From Polynucleobacter brandtiae (lineage in GTDB: Bacteria > Pseudomonadota > Gammaproteobacteria > Burkholderiales > Burkholderiaceae), in assembly GCF_002797575.1 (NCBI RefSeq), contig NZ_PGTX01000003.1, positions 310,001-374,000 of the forward strand: DNA of 64,000 bases, read 5' to 3'. Below the pieces are notes generated by a model. It was not told where the DNA came from and did no database searches. It saw only the letters and a list, made by a program, of their open reading frames with translations. Made by a program: the position numbers and the translations under genes. Position 1 is the first letter of the stretch. Every line of letters begins with the position of its first letter. Shown piece after piece: positions 1 to 10,991 of the stretch.

Positions 1-50
1 CCGAGCTGAAAACAGTCTAATTTGCTGCAGTTCCAACAATAGGAAACACC

Positions 51-713
51 ATGATGCGTCTATGGGGAAGAAACAGTTCCATTAATGTCCAAAAAGTTCT
101 TTGGTGCCTTGCAGAGCTAGGCCTAAAAGAGGGTGTTGATTTTCAGCGAATTGATGCTGGCCTTCATTTTGGAGTCAACCGTACCCCCGAGTTTCTAAAG
201 ATGAATCCTAACGGCTTAGTGCCCACCTTAGAGGATGGTGGTCACGTATTGTGGGAGTCTAATACGATCTTGCGCTATCTCGCACATCAACATGATCAAT
301 CAAAGCACTTCTCTACTGATATTACGCAGCAATATCAATCTGAGAAATGGATGGACTGGCAGCTGGGCACTATGTGGCCCGCCTTGCGACCTGTATTTAT
401 AGGTCTTACTCGTACACCTGAAGATGAACGTAACTACGGGGCTATTCAAAAAGCCTACGAAGATACAAATCAGTTACTTTCCTTTCTTGATCAGGAGCTA
501 GCTGGTAAAGCATATTGCTCTGGCGATACGTTTCACATTGGCGACATTGTGCTCGCATTATGTGTCAGTCGCTGGATGATGCTCCATGATGCCTTTCCAA
601 ATCGAACCGGCCCACGAGCAACGCTACTTAATATCGACGCCTGGATGAAGCGCATCGAATCAGACACGCACTACAGCATTGTGGCTGAAAAGACTCTTAA
701 TATTGTGAAGTAA
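51..713 (+). CDS. Glutathione S-transferase family protein
   Basis: A 220-residue cytosolic protein with the two-part GST plan. The thioredoxin-like N-terminal half (about residues 2-80) carries the glutathione-site pattern NPNGLVPTLED followed by ESNTILRYLA; the helical C-terminal half spans about 90-205. Members conjugate or reduce electrophiles with glutathione, but substrate cannot be read from sequence. The start is ATG with AGGA about 6 bases upstream. It stands alone on the plus strand and converges on the efflux operon. Family assignment is firm; the physiological role is unknown. Confidence 0.9.
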   Translation: MMRLWGRNSSINVQKVLWCLAELGLKEGVDFQRIDAGLHFGVNRTPEFLKMNPNGLVPTLEDGGHVLWESNTILRYLAHQHDQSKHFSTDITQQYQSEKWMDWQLGTMWPALRPVFIGLTRTPEDERNYGAIQKAYEDTNQLLSFLDQELAGKAYCSGDTFHIGDIVLALCVSRWMMLHDAFPNRTGPRATLLNIDAWMKRIESDTHYSIVAEKTLNIVK

Positions 714-744
714 AAACAGTGCATTGTCTTCACCCTTTGGCCGG

Positions 745-3700
745 CTACTGTTGCTTAAATTTTCTCTGATGGTGGTCTGCGCCAATAAATAGATACATCG
801 CAGGTACAACAAAGAGTGTAAATAAAGTGCCTATAGATAGCCCCGTAAAAATGACAATACCCATTGACTGACGACCTGCTGCCCCAGCACCCGAAGCAAT
901 AACTAAGGGAACTACACCCAGCACCATTGCTGCAGTAGTCATCAAAATCGGGCGCAGACGCACACTACTCGCCTCCACAATCGCGTCTACCTTACTGCGG
1001 CCAGCCTCTTGAAGCTCGTTTGCAAACTCCACAATCAAAATACCGTGCTTACTAATTAATCCCATTAGGGTCACTAAACCGACCTGGGTATAGACATTCA
1101 AAGTCGTAAATCCAAGGTTGATAAAAATCAGTGCGCCAAATAAAGCGAGGGGCACTGATACGAGAATCACAATCGGATCACGAAAGCTTTCGAACTGTGC
1201 AGCAAGGACTAAAAACACAATCAGAATCGCGAAGAACATCGTCACCAGAAAGCCACCAGACTCGGCCATAAACTGACGCGATGGCCCTGCGTAATCGATC
1301 GTGTATCCACTTGGCGCAACTTCTTTTAAGGTTTCCCGCATGAAAGCCAAAAGATCTGCCTGAGAAATAAAAGGTGTACTCACGCCAGAGATAGTCGCGG
1401 AGTTTAACTGTTGAAAGTGATTGATCGACTGCGGAACCACTTTTTGCTCAATAGTCGCAATTGTTCGTGCCTGTATCATCTGCCCGCTTGGCGTACGAAT
1501 GTAGTAATCCAAGATCTGGTCCGGATTAAGACGATCTACCTGCTTTACTTGAGGAATGACCCGATAAGATCGGCCCGCAACAGAGAAGTAGTTCACGAAA
1601 CCGCCGCCGAGCGCTGCTGACAATGCACTTCCTACTTGTTGCTGAGTCATTCCTAATGCCGCAACTTTTTCACGATCAATCACTAAAACATCTTGGGGTT
1701 TATCAATCTTTAAATCAGAATCAACAAAAAAGAAATTGCCGCTTCGACGCGCCTTATCTAATACCGCTTGAGATACCTCATTGAGCAAGGCATATGATTC
1801 TGTTGTATTTATGACCACTTGAACTGGAAGTCCCTGTGCGCCTGGCAATGCAGGGAATTGAAACGCAGCTACACGAGCACCAGCAATCGTATTCCACTTA
1901 TTTTGCATATCTTGCTGGAACTTTGTAGCGTCTCGGCTACGATCACCCCAATCTTTTAGCAACACGCCACCAAAGCTACTTGTCGGACTAGTAATTTGAA
2001 ACATTTGCTCATACTCAGGTTCTGCGCTTGCTATTTGATAAATCTGATCAGCGTAGGTCTGCATCTGATTGACCGTACTATTGGGCGGCCCAGATGCCTG
2101 CATCAAAACAATGCCCTGGTCTTCGGTAGGCGCTAGTTCAGAACGAGCAGTGGCGTAAAGATAGGCTACACCTCCTAAGAGAATGACTCCCATCACAATA
2201 ATGACCTGCCAGGTATTGAGCAACTCACGTAAGGTAGCTTGATAGCTGTTGTGCACTCGCTCAAAAATACGATCAATCTTTTGTACAAAAGGCGATGATT
2301 CTTGTTGCTCAGTAAAAATTTTAGAGCACATCATTGGTGAAAGCGTTAAAGCAATCAACCCAGAAACTGCCACAGCACTAGCCAAAGTAAATGCAAACTC
2401 TGTAAACAAGGCACCTGTTAATCCACCCTGAAAACCAATCGGAATATAAACAGCGATCAATACCACCGTCATCGCCAGAATCGGACCACCTAATTCACGT
2501 GCGGCAATCAGCGAGGCCTCTAACGGAGACTTTCCTTCCTTCATGTGGCGATCAACGTTTTCCACCACAATAATCGCATCATCAACCACTAAGCCAATAG
2601 CAAGAACCAAAGCGAGTAAGGTCAGTAAATTAATCGAGTACCCTAAGATCTGCATTAAGAAAAAAGTACCAATTAAAGAGAGTGGCATTGCAATCACAGG
2701 AACAGCTACTGCACGAGCACTACCCAAGAACAAGTAAATCACTACTGTCACAATCAGCAGCGCCTCTAGCAGCGTGGCAACTACCTCATCAATAGAGGTG
2801 GTAATAAATTTAGTCGAGTCATAGACTACCTTGCCAGAAACGCCTGTCGGCAACTGCTTCTGAATATCCGGAACCGAAGCCCGAACCCGCTCAGCAACGT
2901 CTAATAGGTTGGCCTGTGGTGCGACCTTAATTGCAATAAAGACAGACCGCTTTCCACTAAATGCAACATTCGTGTTGTAGTCCTCAGACCCCATATTGAC
3001 AGTGGCAACTTGGTCTAAATACACAATGTTGACACCATCTTTTTTAATGACTAATTTTCGGAATTCATCTAGTGTGTGTAGATCGGTGCCGGCGACTAAA
3101 TCTACCGCGACCATGTCGCCCTTGGTGCTACCTAGCGCTGAAAGATAATTATTTGCAGCCATCGCATTGTAGACGTCATCAGCGGCCACCCCAAGACCAG
3201 CCATTTTTTCTCGATCTAACCATGCTCTGAGGGCAAACTTTCTACCCCCGGTAATTTCAGCATTCTGCACGCCATCAATCGAATCTAACTTAGGCTTAAC
3301 AACGCGAAGTAAATAATCTGTAATTGCATTATTTGGCAAATCATCACTATAAAACCCCATGTACATCGCTGCAGTTGATTGCCCTATTTGTACCGTCAAG
3401 ACTGACTGCTGGGCCTGTGGTGGTATTTGATTCTTGACCGAGCTAATCTGCGTCTGAATCTGTGTCAACGCTGCATTAGAGTCATAGTTCAGTTTCAGTG
3501 TAGCGGTAATTGTAGATAGGCCGCTAACGCTCATTGAAGAGAGGTAATCAATCCCCTGTGACTGAGCAATAGCGGTTTCTAATGGCTGTGTAATAAATCC
3601 AGCAATGGTTTCAGGATCAGCGCCATAGTAGGCGGTTGTAATCGTCACAACCGCATTTTGTGTTTGTGGATATTGATTGACTGGAAGAGAGCCCAGTGCC

Positions 3701-3780
3701 TTCAATCCAAAAACCAAAACGAGTGCACTCACAACCAATGACAACACTGGCCTACGAATAAAAATATCAGTCCAATTCAT
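745..3780 (-). CDS. RND multidrug efflux pump, inner-membrane permease (AcrB/MexB-type)
   Basis: A 1011-residue inner-membrane proton-driven exporter of the hydrophobe/amphiphile efflux family, near the usual 1030-1050. It begins with the typical DIFIRRPV segment and first membrane helix. The paired aspartates of the proton relay are seen in GLVVDDAIIVVENV near residue 400, and the partner lysine in GLISKHGILIVEF near residue 915. Two large periplasmic domains separate the membrane bundles. It is the last gene of a three-gene operon, 7 bases after the adaptor gene. Substrates cannot be inferred. No transcriptional regulator gene lies next to the operon. Confidence 0.93.
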   Translation of the reverse strand: MNWTDIFIRRPVLSLVVSALVLVFGLKALGSLPVNQYPQTQNAVVTITTAYYGADPETIAGFITQPLETAIAQSQGIDYLSSMSVSGLSTITATLKLNYDSNAALTQIQTQISSVKNQIPPQAQQSVLTVQIGQSTAAMYMGFYSDDLPNNAITDYLLRVVKPKLDSIDGVQNAEITGGRKFALRAWLDREKMAGLGVAADDVYNAMAANNYLSALGSTKGDMVAVDLVAGTDLHTLDEFRKLVIKKDGVNIVYLDQVATVNMGSEDYNTNVAFSGKRSVFIAIKVAPQANLLDVAERVRASVPDIQKQLPTGVSGKVVYDSTKFITTSIDEVVATLLEALLIVTVVIYLFLGSARAVAVPVIAMPLSLIGTFFLMQILGYSINLLTLLALVLAIGLVVDDAIIVVENVDRHMKEGKSPLEASLIAARELGGPILAMTVVLIAVYIPIGFQGGLTGALFTEFAFTLASAVAVSGLIALTLSPMMCSKIFTEQQESSPFVQKIDRIFERVHNSYQATLRELLNTWQVIIVMGVILLGGVAYLYATARSELAPTEDQGIVLMQASGPPNSTVNQMQTYADQIYQIASAEPEYEQMFQITSPTSSFGGVLLKDWGDRSRDATKFQQDMQNKWNTIAGARVAAFQFPALPGAQGLPVQVVINTTESYALLNEVSQAVLDKARRSGNFFFVDSDLKIDKPQDVLVIDREKVAALGMTQQQVGSALSAALGGGFVNYFSVAGRSYRVIPQVKQVDRLNPDQILDYYIRTPSGQMIQARTIATIEQKVVPQSINHFQQLNSATISGVSTPFISQADLLAFMRETLKEVAPSGYTIDYAGPSRQFMAESGGFLVTMFFAILIVFLVLAAQFESFRDPIVILVSVPLALFGALIFINLGFTTLNVYTQVGLVTLMGLISKHGILIVEFANELQEAGRSKVDAIVEASSVRLRPILMTTAAMVLGVVPLVIASGAGAAGRQSMGIVIFTGLSIGTLFTLFVVPAMYLFIGADHHQRKFKQQ

Positions 3781-3787
3781 CTAGGAC

Positions 3788-5137
3788 TTATTCCTGTGGT
3801 TGTGGGTTTGGTGAATTACCAGGCTGCACCTGATTATTCACAATGAGTGGCGTGCCATTCTTGAGCTTGAGCTGCCCGCTGGTCACCACCGTAGCGCCCT
3901 CATCAAGCCCCTTCAAGATCGCTACTTGGTCACCTCGGGTTAATCCTGTAGTCACAAACACTTGTTGCGCCTCTAACACAGGCTTGCCTTTTTTATCCTT
4001 CTTACCCATATCCTTGGCTATAAATACCGTGGAGCCATATGGGTTAAAAGTAATCGCCGTTTGAGGTAAGGTCAAGAACTTCACCTCCTCGCCTAATTTG
4101 ATATTCACGTTTGCGAACATACCCGGAAGTACTTTTTTATCAGGATTAGCCAGCATCGCTTCAACCTGAATATTCCGCGTATTAGTATCAACTTTTGGAC
4201 TCACAGCAGTGATCTTGCCAGTAAAGTTGGCACCTTTAAATGCATCAGTAGTCACGACAATTTCCTGACCCACCTGAATTTGGGCGGCAGTACTTTGGGG
4301 TAAATTAAAGTCCACAAAAATTGGGTCTAAAGTCTGCAAAGTAAGGAGCTTGTCACCAGGGTTGACATACTGCCCTGGATTCATCATCACAATACCTACA
4401 CGCCCACTGAAGGGTGCCTTCAAATTCTTTTTGGCAACTAAGGCTTTCTGTTGCTCAACCTGAGCTTGTTTAGATGCCGCATCCGCCTTACTGGTATCGA
4501 AGACGTTCTTACTAATCGCCTGAATAGCAAGCTGCTGTCTGTCACGCTCATTAATCACTTTCGCCAAATCAGCCAGCGCTTTTAAGGAATTCAATTGGGC
4601 TATATCAGAGGCATCATTTAATTTAATCAAAAGATCGCCTTCCTTTACATCCATACCAGATTTGATGGGTACCGCCTGGACAAGACCACCAATCTCAGTA
4701 CTCAGGTCTACTCCTCTAAAGGCACGTATATTGCCGACACTAGATAACTGTGGCTGCCACTGACTGCTAGCGACCACGATGGTAGAGACTGCTGCAGGAG
4801 GTAAACCCATACCAGCAATAAAATGTTTAATCATGAATGTCTTTAGTTGATTAAAGCCAAAGATCAAACCTAGCAACAAAAATACGCCGCATAACATGAT
4901 CGTCATACGACGGCGTAGAGGAGTCATTGCCTGCAACTTGGCATACGCCTTGGTTTTCATAAAACGTTCGCGAGGACGTAATTTTTCACCAATATGCATC
5001 CATGCTGATTTCGTCTTGCTCCACACCATGCTGAACTTTTCGCGAAGTTGCCACTCTTTAGCCTTTAACAATATCCAGGCCCACAAGGCAGAGATTGCTT
5101 GACTGACCTGAGTTTTAATTAGTTCCAGAAGTTTCAT
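3788..5137 (-). CDS. RND efflux periplasmic adaptor (membrane fusion protein) with long N-terminal extension
   Basis: A 449-residue adaptor bridging the pump and the outer-membrane factor. A lipoyl-like half is seen around ALRGVDLSTEIGGLV-type text and KAPFSGRVGIVMMNPGQYV, followed by beta-barrel and membrane-proximal domains. Unlike typical adaptors (about 370-400 residues with the anchor at the extreme N terminus), about 80 basic, Trp/Lys-rich residues precede the single membrane helix (about 79-98), so they should lie in the cytoplasm. The 5' end overlaps the outer-membrane factor gene by 23 bases, indicating translational coupling. The start codon is ATG; a shorter form from Met 61 is possible. 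Confidence 0.88.
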   Translation of the reverse strand: MKLLELIKTQVSQAISALWAWILLKAKEWQLREKFSMVWSKTKSAWMHIGEKLRPRERFMKTKAYAKLQAMTPLRRRMTIMLCGVFLLLGLIFGFNQLKTFMIKHFIAGMGLPPAAVSTIVVASSQWQPQLSSVGNIRAFRGVDLSTEIGGLVQAVPIKSGMDVKEGDLLIKLNDASDIAQLNSLKALADLAKVINERDRQQLAIQAISKNVFDTSKADAASKQAQVEQQKALVAKKNLKAPFSGRVGIVMMNPGQYVNPGDKLLTLQTLDPIFVDFNLPQSTAAQIQVGQEIVVTTDAFKGANFTGKITAVSPKVDTNTRNIQVEAMLANPDKKVLPGMFANVNIKLGEEVKFLTLPQTAITFNPYGSTVFIAKDMGKKDKKGKPVLEAQQVFVTTGLTRGDQVAILKGLDEGATVVTSGQLKLKNGTPLIVNNQVQPGNSPNPQPQE

Positions 5138-6650
5138 TTTGATCTTTGTTCGCTATGTCTTTTGGTTGAAAAGCTGGACCGGTACGATTCCACCAGCCTC
5201 CACCTAATGCTGCAAATAATGCTGCGGTATCTGAGAATCGAGTTGCTTGCGCAGAAACCGATTTCACTTTCGCTATTTGATATTGATTTTGATAATAGAG
5301 GACTGCTAAGTAACTAGCTGTTCCTAACTTGTACTGCTGCTGTACTAAATCTAAAGTCTCGTAAGCGTAGCGCTCTGCATCAGATGCAGACTTGAGAGCT
5401 TGGGCGCCCGTCTCTAAGGCGCGCAATGAATCTGCCACTTCCTGAAAAGCCTTCAGCACCGTTGCCTGGTATTGAAAAACTGCTTGCTCATAATTGGCCA
5501 TCGCACCACGACGTTGGGCTAACAGTTGCCCACCCTGAAATAAAGGCTGAAAAATGCCGCCTGCAATAGACCAGAGAGCGGCATTTGGTCCAAATAGGGC
5601 ATTACTTGTCAGTGCCGCTGAACCGATAGCCCCTGTAATATTAAATTGGGGTAATAAGTTTGCTGTAGCAACGCCAACCAAGGCATTCGTTGCTTTTAAC
5701 TGCGCTTCTGCTGCACGAACATCGGGCCGCTGTCGAACTAGACTAGAAGGCACTGATAGCGGAAGCTTCTCCGGCAACTGTAGCGCTTTTAAATCAAACT
5801 TTGTGATGCCTGCATTGCTTGGTAGCTCTCCAACCAAGACTGCCAATTGGTTACGAGCAAAAGCAAGATTACGCTCATAAGTAAATAAATCTACTTGTGA
5901 GTTCGATACCAAGGTTCTTTGTGAGGTCACATCCACCCTAGAAACGGTCCCAATCAACAACTGCTGCTCGGTCACCTCAGCTAGATTGGTTTGCGCCTTC
6001 AGAATCTCTTCTGTTGCCTGCATTTGCGCGCGGAGAGCGGCCTCGCGCACTGCACCTGTAACAATATTTGCTGTTAAGGACAGGTATGCACCCTCTAGCT
6101 GAAACTGAGCAATTTCCGCTTGGGCTCTAGCACCCTCGACTGCACGTCGAGCCCCACCGAATACATCAAGCTTATACGTCACATTAACCGAAGCGTTATA
6201 AAGATTATAAGTGTCAGAGCCGTAAGGCAGTCCGTATATTGAGGAGGGCTGAAGCTGCCGAGTGACACCTCCACCTAAACCAATCGCTGGAAAATATTGT
6301 CCGCCTACTTGGGCACTAACGTTTTCCTGGCTTGCCCTGAGGGCCGCATCTGCCGCCCCAAGATTGGGATTTTGTTGCAGGGCTTTTTTGATGAGTATGT
6401 CCAGCTCAGGGGATTTAAATAACGTCCACCACTGCGCTTCAATATCAGCCCCCTCCATAAACTCCTGATTAGTACCGCCAGGAACTCCAGGCGCTGTAGT
6501 TAGCTTTTTAGAAAGAGTGGTTTCGGTATAAGTAGCCGTATTGGGAGCGCTTGGCTGTTTGAAATCAGGGCCAACCGCACATGCAGAAAGGAGTCCTGCC
6601 GAAACCAGCAAAGACAAACGCCAAACAAAATCATCTTTTAGACCAAACAT
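5115..6650 (-). CDS. RND efflux outer-membrane factor, NodT/OprM-type lipoprotein
   Basis: A TolC-like channel of 511 residues from the chosen ATG. It has a lipoprotein signal peptide ending in the lipobox LLSAC, then AVGPDFKQP, which is typical of NodT-family channels. Two OEP repeats follow, rich in Ala/Gln coiled-coil sequence (for example LRQRPDVRAAEAQL). The reading frame stays open further upstream to a TTG at 6704, but the ATG at 6650 places the signal peptide at the right distance from the N terminus. First gene of the efflux operon; the upstream region contains TTGTGAACAA, a possible operator half-site arrangement, unproven. Confidence 0.9.
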   Translation of the reverse strand: MFGLKDDFVWRLSLLVSAGLLSACAVGPDFKQPSAPNTATYTETTLSKKLTTAPGVPGGTNQEFMEGADIEAQWWTLFKSPELDILIKKALQQNPNLGAADAALRASQENVSAQVGGQYFPAIGLGGGVTRQLQPSSIYGLPYGSDTYNLYNASVNVTYKLDVFGGARRAVEGARAQAEIAQFQLEGAYLSLTANIVTGAVREAALRAQMQATEEILKAQTNLAEVTEQQLLIGTVSRVDVTSQRTLVSNSQVDLFTYERNLAFARNQLAVLVGELPSNAGITKFDLKALQLPEKLPLSVPSSLVRQRPDVRAAEAQLKATNALVGVATANLLPQFNITGAIGSAALTSNALFGPNAALWSIAGGIFQPLFQGGQLLAQRRGAMANYEQAVFQYQATVLKAFQEVADSLRALETGAQALKSASDAERYAYETLDLVQQQYKLGTASYLAVLYYQNQYQIAKVKSVSAQATRFSDTAALFAALGGGWWNRTGPAFQPKDIANKDQNETSGTN

Positions 6651-6790
6651 GAGCTGTAACAAATATCCTTTTCTATAAGGGTTATTTGAACACACTTTTC
6701 TCAATTGGATAAGCTAACACCTTGATTTGAATAATAAAATTGTTCACAAAATAGACCGGAAGTCAAACTCCATTTTTAATCCACTATTTT

Positions 6791-7654
6791 TTAATTGGCC
6801 ACCATCCCAAATGCACCGTTATTAAAATCATCTATAGCTTGGCTAATCTCATCTTGAGTATTCATCACAAAAGGGCCATGGCCAACAATAGGCTCATCAA
6901 TCGGCTCGCCAGTAAGTAAGAGTGCAATGGAGTCTTCTAAAACCTCAATCTCAATTCCCTCACCTGAGCCACTAAACATCAACATCTGAGCATCTTTTGC
7001 GACTATGCCTCCACCGGACTGAATGGCTCCTCGTAAAACAACCAAGGAAGTATTCCAGCCCTGAGGAGCATCAATCATGGCATTCCCTTTTTTTAACCGG
7101 AGATCAATTACTTGCATTGGCGTAAAAGTACGGGCGGGGCCTACCGCTTCCTGAAATTCACCAGCAATCACCCGCGCTGTGCCTGCGTCACTGCGCAGCC
7201 CAACAACCGGGATCTGCTCATTGAAGATGGCTTGATAGTGCGGCGTGGTCATCTTATCTTTTGCTGGCAAATTAACCCAAAGCTGAACCATCTTTAAAAC
7301 GCCGCCTCGTTTGGCAAAACCACTCGAATGAAACTCCTTGTGCAAAATACCCGCACCAGCAGTCATCCACTGCACATCTCCAGGGCCAATCACGCCACCT
7401 TGACCAGTGGAATCTTGATGCTCCACCTCTCCTTCATACACGATAGTAACCGTCTCAAAACCGCGGTGGGGATGCGAACCTACTCCCTTGCGAATAGTTG
7501 TTGGAAAGAATTCTGCTGGGCCAGCATAATCAAGCATCAAAAACGGACTCATTTGTTTTCCTAGGTTTTGGTAGAAAAATAAAGTGCGCACCGGAAAACC
7601 ATCACCTACCCAATGCCCCTGATCGTTGCCTTGAGTACCTATTACCTTTTTCAT
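6791..7654 (-). CDS. Pirin family protein (cupin, quercetinase-like)
   Basis: A 287-residue bicupin. The N-terminal cupin contains the metal-binding block HPHRGFETVTIVYEGEVEH followed by GPGDVQWMTAGAGILHKE, giving three histidines and a glutamate as ligands. Pirins bind iron; some have quercetin dioxygenase activity and others act as redox-linked regulators, so the role here is open. Single gene between the efflux operon and glmS. ATG start. Confidence 0.9.
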   Translation of the reverse strand: MKKVIGTQGNDQGHWVGDGFPVRTLFFYQNLGKQMSPFLMLDYAGPAEFFPTTIRKGVGSHPHRGFETVTIVYEGEVEHQDSTGQGGVIGPGDVQWMTAGAGILHKEFHSSGFAKRGGVLKMVQLWVNLPAKDKMTTPHYQAIFNEQIPVVGLRSDAGTARVIAGEFQEAVGPARTFTPMQVIDLRLKKGNAMIDAPQGWNTSLVVLRGAIQSGGGIVAKDAQMLMFSGSGEGIEIEVLEDSIALLLTGEPIDEPIVGHGPFVMNTQDEISQAIDDFNNGAFGMVAN

Positions 7655-7689
7655 TTTTTCCTAAGAAGCCCTACCAATGACAAGAGGAT

Positions 7690-9522
7690 CTATTCGACCG
7701 TGACGCTTTTAGCGAGATTGCGTGGCTTATCTACATCCGTTCCCAGCATGCATGCCGTGTGATACGCCAATAGCTGTAAAGGAACTACATGCAAAATGGG
7801 TGAGAGATTACCGTAATGCTCGGGCAGACGAATCACATGAATCCCCTCATCGCTCACAATATCCGTGTCTTGATCCGCAAAAACATACAGCTTCCCACCG
7901 CGAGCCTTAACCTCTTGCATATTTGATTTGAGTTTTTCTAGTAATTCATCTTTGGGCGCCACGGTCACTACAGGCATCTTCTCCGTCACCAATGCAAGCG
8001 GACCGTGCTTCAATTCTCCAGCAGGGTAGGCCTCTGCATGGATATATGAAATCTCTTTGAGCTTTAGTGCGCCTTCCAGAGCAATCGGGTAGTGCATGCC
8101 ACGACCTAAAAATAATGCATTTTCACATTTAACAAACGCATTACTCCAAGCAATAATTTGTGGCTCGAGTGCCAAGACAGCATGCAATGCTTTTGGTAGA
8201 TGTCGTAATTCGCGCAGTAATTGTTTTTCAGACTCAGGAGTCATTCTTCCAGCACGCTTTGATAATGACACTGCCAATAAATAGAGTGCAACTAGTTGAG
8301 TGGTGAATGCCTTAGTTGAGGCAACCCCGATTTCTGTTCCAGCCTTTGTTAAGAAGCTCCATTTAGTCTCCCGCACCATCGCACTACTACCAACGTTACA
8401 AATCGATAGGGTATAGGAGTGCCCTAATGCCTTGGCATGACGTAATGCAGCCAAAGTATCCGCTGTTTCACCAGACTGAGAAACCACAACAATAAGCGTT
8501 TTTACATTAGGAACTGAGGTGCGATAACGATATTCACTGGCAACTTCAACTTGCGTCGGAATGCCAGCGATGTCTTCGAGCCAATATTTTGCAACACAAG
8601 CAGAGTAATAGCTCGTACCGCAAGCCAAGATCAAAATTTGATCAAACTGATTCCACTCGCTTACATCAGCGTGAAAGAGCTCCGGCCCAAAACTGGAGAT
8701 ATTAGCAAGCGTGTCTCCAATCGCCCGAGGCTGCTCAAAAATCTCTTTTTGCATGTAGTGCTGATAAGGGCCTAAGTCGACTGACTCTGATTGTGGCGGC
8801 ATTGGCTTTTGCTCTCTTTGAGCAATCTGACCGGCATGATCAATAATCTGAATGGATTCTGCCTTCAAAATAGCGACATCTCCCTCCTCTAGATACATCA
8901 TCGAATGGGCTCTACCAGCAAGAGCTAGCGCATCAGAAGCTAAAAAATGCTCCTTATCACCTAAGGCCACCACAAGGGGTGAACCGGCCCGTGCGCCAAT
9001 TAATGTTTTGGGATTGTCTTGGGCAATAACACCAATTGCATATGCGCCATGTAGCTTGGGCAACACTGCTCTGACAGCGAGCTCTAAATCTTGTTGGCCC
9101 TGAGCCACATATTGTTGATGCACTAAATGAGCAATGACTTCTGTATCTGTTTCTGAGGTGAAAACGTATTCCGCAGCCTTTAATTGAGCACGCAGAATTT
9201 CATAATTCTCAATAATACCGTTGTGAACTACTGCAATCAAACCATTCGAAATATGTGGATGCGCATTCTGAGTATCGGGCTTGCCATGGGTTGCCCAACG
9301 GGTATGGGCAATACCCAATGTCCCATGAAAATCTTTGCCTTGCTCAGCTAACTCGGCGACACGGGCTGTCGTCCTCGCCCTTTTAATCGGGTGATGAACA
9401 TCGGCATCGTCAATGACTGCAAAACCGCAGGAGTCATAACCACGATATTCCAGACGTCGCAGCCCCTCAACCAATACATCAACAATATTACGATGAGATA
9501 CAGCGCCAACAATGCCGCACAT
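7690..9522 (-). CDS. glmS: Glutamine--fructose-6-phosphate aminotransferase (isomerizing)
   Basis: Makes glucosamine-6-phosphate from fructose-6-phosphate and glutamine, the first step to UDP-GlcNAc for peptidoglycan and lipid A. 610 residues, the family size. The catalytic Cys follows the initiator Met (MCGIVGA); the N-terminal glutaminase has HTRWATHG and HNGIIENY. Two SIS isomerase domains follow ([39 protein letters not shown]), ending with the conserved [13 protein letters not shown] tail. The start overlaps the glmU stop by one base (TAATG), so the genes are coupled. No glmS ribozyme is possible in that arrangement. Confidence 0.98.
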   Translation of the reverse strand: MCGIVGAVSHRNIVDVLVEGLRRLEYRGYDSCGFAVIDDADVHHPIKRARTTARVAELAEQGKDFHGTLGIAHTRWATHGKPDTQNAHPHISNGLIAVVHNGIIENYEILRAQLKAAEYVFTSETDTEVIAHLVHQQYVAQGQQDLELAVRAVLPKLHGAYAIGVIAQDNPKTLIGARAGSPLVVALGDKEHFLASDALALAGRAHSMMYLEEGDVAILKAESIQIIDHAGQIAQREQKPMPPQSESVDLGPYQHYMQKEIFEQPRAIGDTLANISSFGPELFHADVSEWNQFDQILILACGTSYYSACVAKYWLEDIAGIPTQVEVASEYRYRTSVPNVKTLIVVVSQSGETADTLAALRHAKALGHSYTLSICNVGSSAMVRETKWSFLTKAGTEIGVASTKAFTTQLVALYLLAVSLSKRAGRMTPESEKQLLRELRHLPKALHAVLALEPQIIAWSNAFVKCENALFLGRGMHYPIALEGALKLKEISYIHAEAYPAGELKHGPLALVTEKMPVVTVAPKDELLEKLKSNMQEVKARGGKLYVFADQDTDIVSDEGIHVIRLPEHYGNLSPILHVVPLQLLAYHTACMLGTDVDKPRNLAKSVTVE

Positions 9523-10991
9523 TATTTTTTAACCTTAGTCAGTTTTACAGTAGGATTTTTAATCGCCAGCTTCTTTACTACTTTTTGGCCTTGCTTTACA
9601 GGGCGCTGCCACTCTATCGAAATTTGCTTTGCGCGTGATACCGTTAGCTGATGGGGCGGCGCATCTTTAGTTAAGGTTGTTCCGGCGCCTAATGTAGCAC
9701 CGCGTCCAACTCTCACAGGGGCCACGAGCTGTGTATCAGAGCCAATGAAAACATCATCCTCAATGATGGTTTGATGCTTATTGACACCATCATAGTTACA
9801 GGTAATGGTTCCCGCTCCAATGTTGACTCTAGAGCCCACAATCGAATCGCCCACGTACGCTAAATGATTGGCTTTGCTGTTTGCTGCGATCTTGCTATTC
9901 TTAACCTCAACAAAGTTTCCTATATGTACATCATTAGCCAGATCCGCACCTGGCCTCAAACGAGCATAAGGACCAATCAATGAATGTGCGCCTACTTGAG
10001 CGCCATCAATATGACTAAAGGCATGAATAGACACTGCCTGACCAATACTACTGTTTCGAATGATGCAATAAGGACCAATCTTGGCGCCCGATCCCAACGT
10101 CACCTGACCTTCAAATACGCAGCCCACATCAATAGATACATCGATACCGCAATCAAGTGTTCCCCGCACATCAATCCGAGCTGGGTCAGCTAGCGATACA
10201 CCGCCATCCATTAATTGCAGCGCGATGTTTTGCTGATGAACTCGCTCTAAGGCAGCTAACTGTTCACGGCTATTAACGCCAACGGTTTCATATTCAGCAG
10301 CCGCTTGAGCAGTCCGAATCGGAACACCATCTTTTACTGCCATCGCAATCACATCCGTTAAGTAGTATTCACCTTGCGCATTACTTGAACGCAAGGCTTT
10401 TAACCATCTCTTGAGAGAGCCCGTTGGCAGAACCATGATGCCGGTATTAATTTCTTGGATACCCTTCTGCTCAGGCGTCGCATCTTTTTCTTCCACGATC
10501 TCTTTTACTGAGCCATCAGCATCACGCACAATACGGCCATAGCCTGTTGGATCACTAAGATTCTGCGTCAGTAGTGCCAAAGCACTATCTTGGCCACGCA
10601 CGCCATCTGCCAGGGCCACTAATTTAGCAAGTGTATTTGCACTAGTCAGCGGTACATCGCCATACAGAATCAAAGTAGGTTCATGTAGATCTAACTTAGG
10701 CAAGGCTTGCAGCAAGGCATGGCCCGTACCCTTTTGCTCTGCTTGTAGAGCAGTACTAATTTTGCTGAAGCTAGGGTCCTGCTGACTGATATTCTGGAGG
10801 AATGCTTTAACGTCTGTCGCTCCATGACCGATTACGACGATAGGAGCAGTTTTGGTATTTTTACCGAGTAGGGCTAAAGCAGTTTTGAGAACATGCTGGA
10901 GAAGCGGCTTCCCAGCCAAGATTTGAAGAACCTTGGGTAAGGCAGACTTCATCCGCTTTCCCTGCCCAGCAGCCAAAATGACGATGTTCAT
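9522..10991 (-). CDS. glmU: Bifunctional UDP-GlcNAc pyrophosphorylase / glucosamine-1-phosphate N-acetyltransferase
   Basis: Acetylates glucosamine-1-phosphate and then uridylates it to UDP-GlcNAc. The N-terminal uridyltransferase domain starts with [17 protein letters not shown] and contains YGDVPLT; the C-terminal half is a left-handed beta-helix of hexapeptide repeats ([29 protein letters not shown]). 489 residues against about 456 in E. coli; the surplus is a Lys-rich C-terminal tail of about 30 residues. It overlaps ttcA by 4 bases upstream and glmS by one base downstream, so one co-translated unit ttcA-glmU-glmS. Confidence 0.97.
   Translation of the reverse strand: MNIVILAAGQGKRMKSALPKVLQILAGKPLLQHVLKTALALLGKNTKTAPIVVIGHGATDVKAFLQNISQQDPSFSKISTALQAEQKGTGHALLQALPKLDLHEPTLILYGDVPLTSANTLAKLVALADGVRGQDSALALLTQNLSDPTGYGRIVRDADGSVKEIVEEKDATPEQKGIQEINTGIMVLPTGSLKRWLKALRSSNAQGEYYLTDVIAMAVKDGVPIRTAQAAAEYETVGVNSREQLAALERVHQQNIALQLMDGGVSLADPARIDVRGTLDCGIDVSIDVGCVFEGQVTLGSGAKIGPYCIIRNSSIGQAVSIHAFSHIDGAQVGAHSLIGPYARLRPGADLANDVHIGNFVEVKNSKIAANSKANHLAYVGDSIVGSRVNIGAGTITCNYDGVNKHQTIIEDDVFIGSDTQLVAPVRVGRGATLGAGTTLTKDAPPHQLTVSRAKQISIEWQRPVKQGQKVVKKLAIKNPTVKLTKVKK

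Noticed and set aside
9523..9600. glmS ribozyme or leader
   Set aside because: glmS starts on the last base of the glmU stop, so there is no leader, and glmS ribozymes are features of Gram-positive bacteria.
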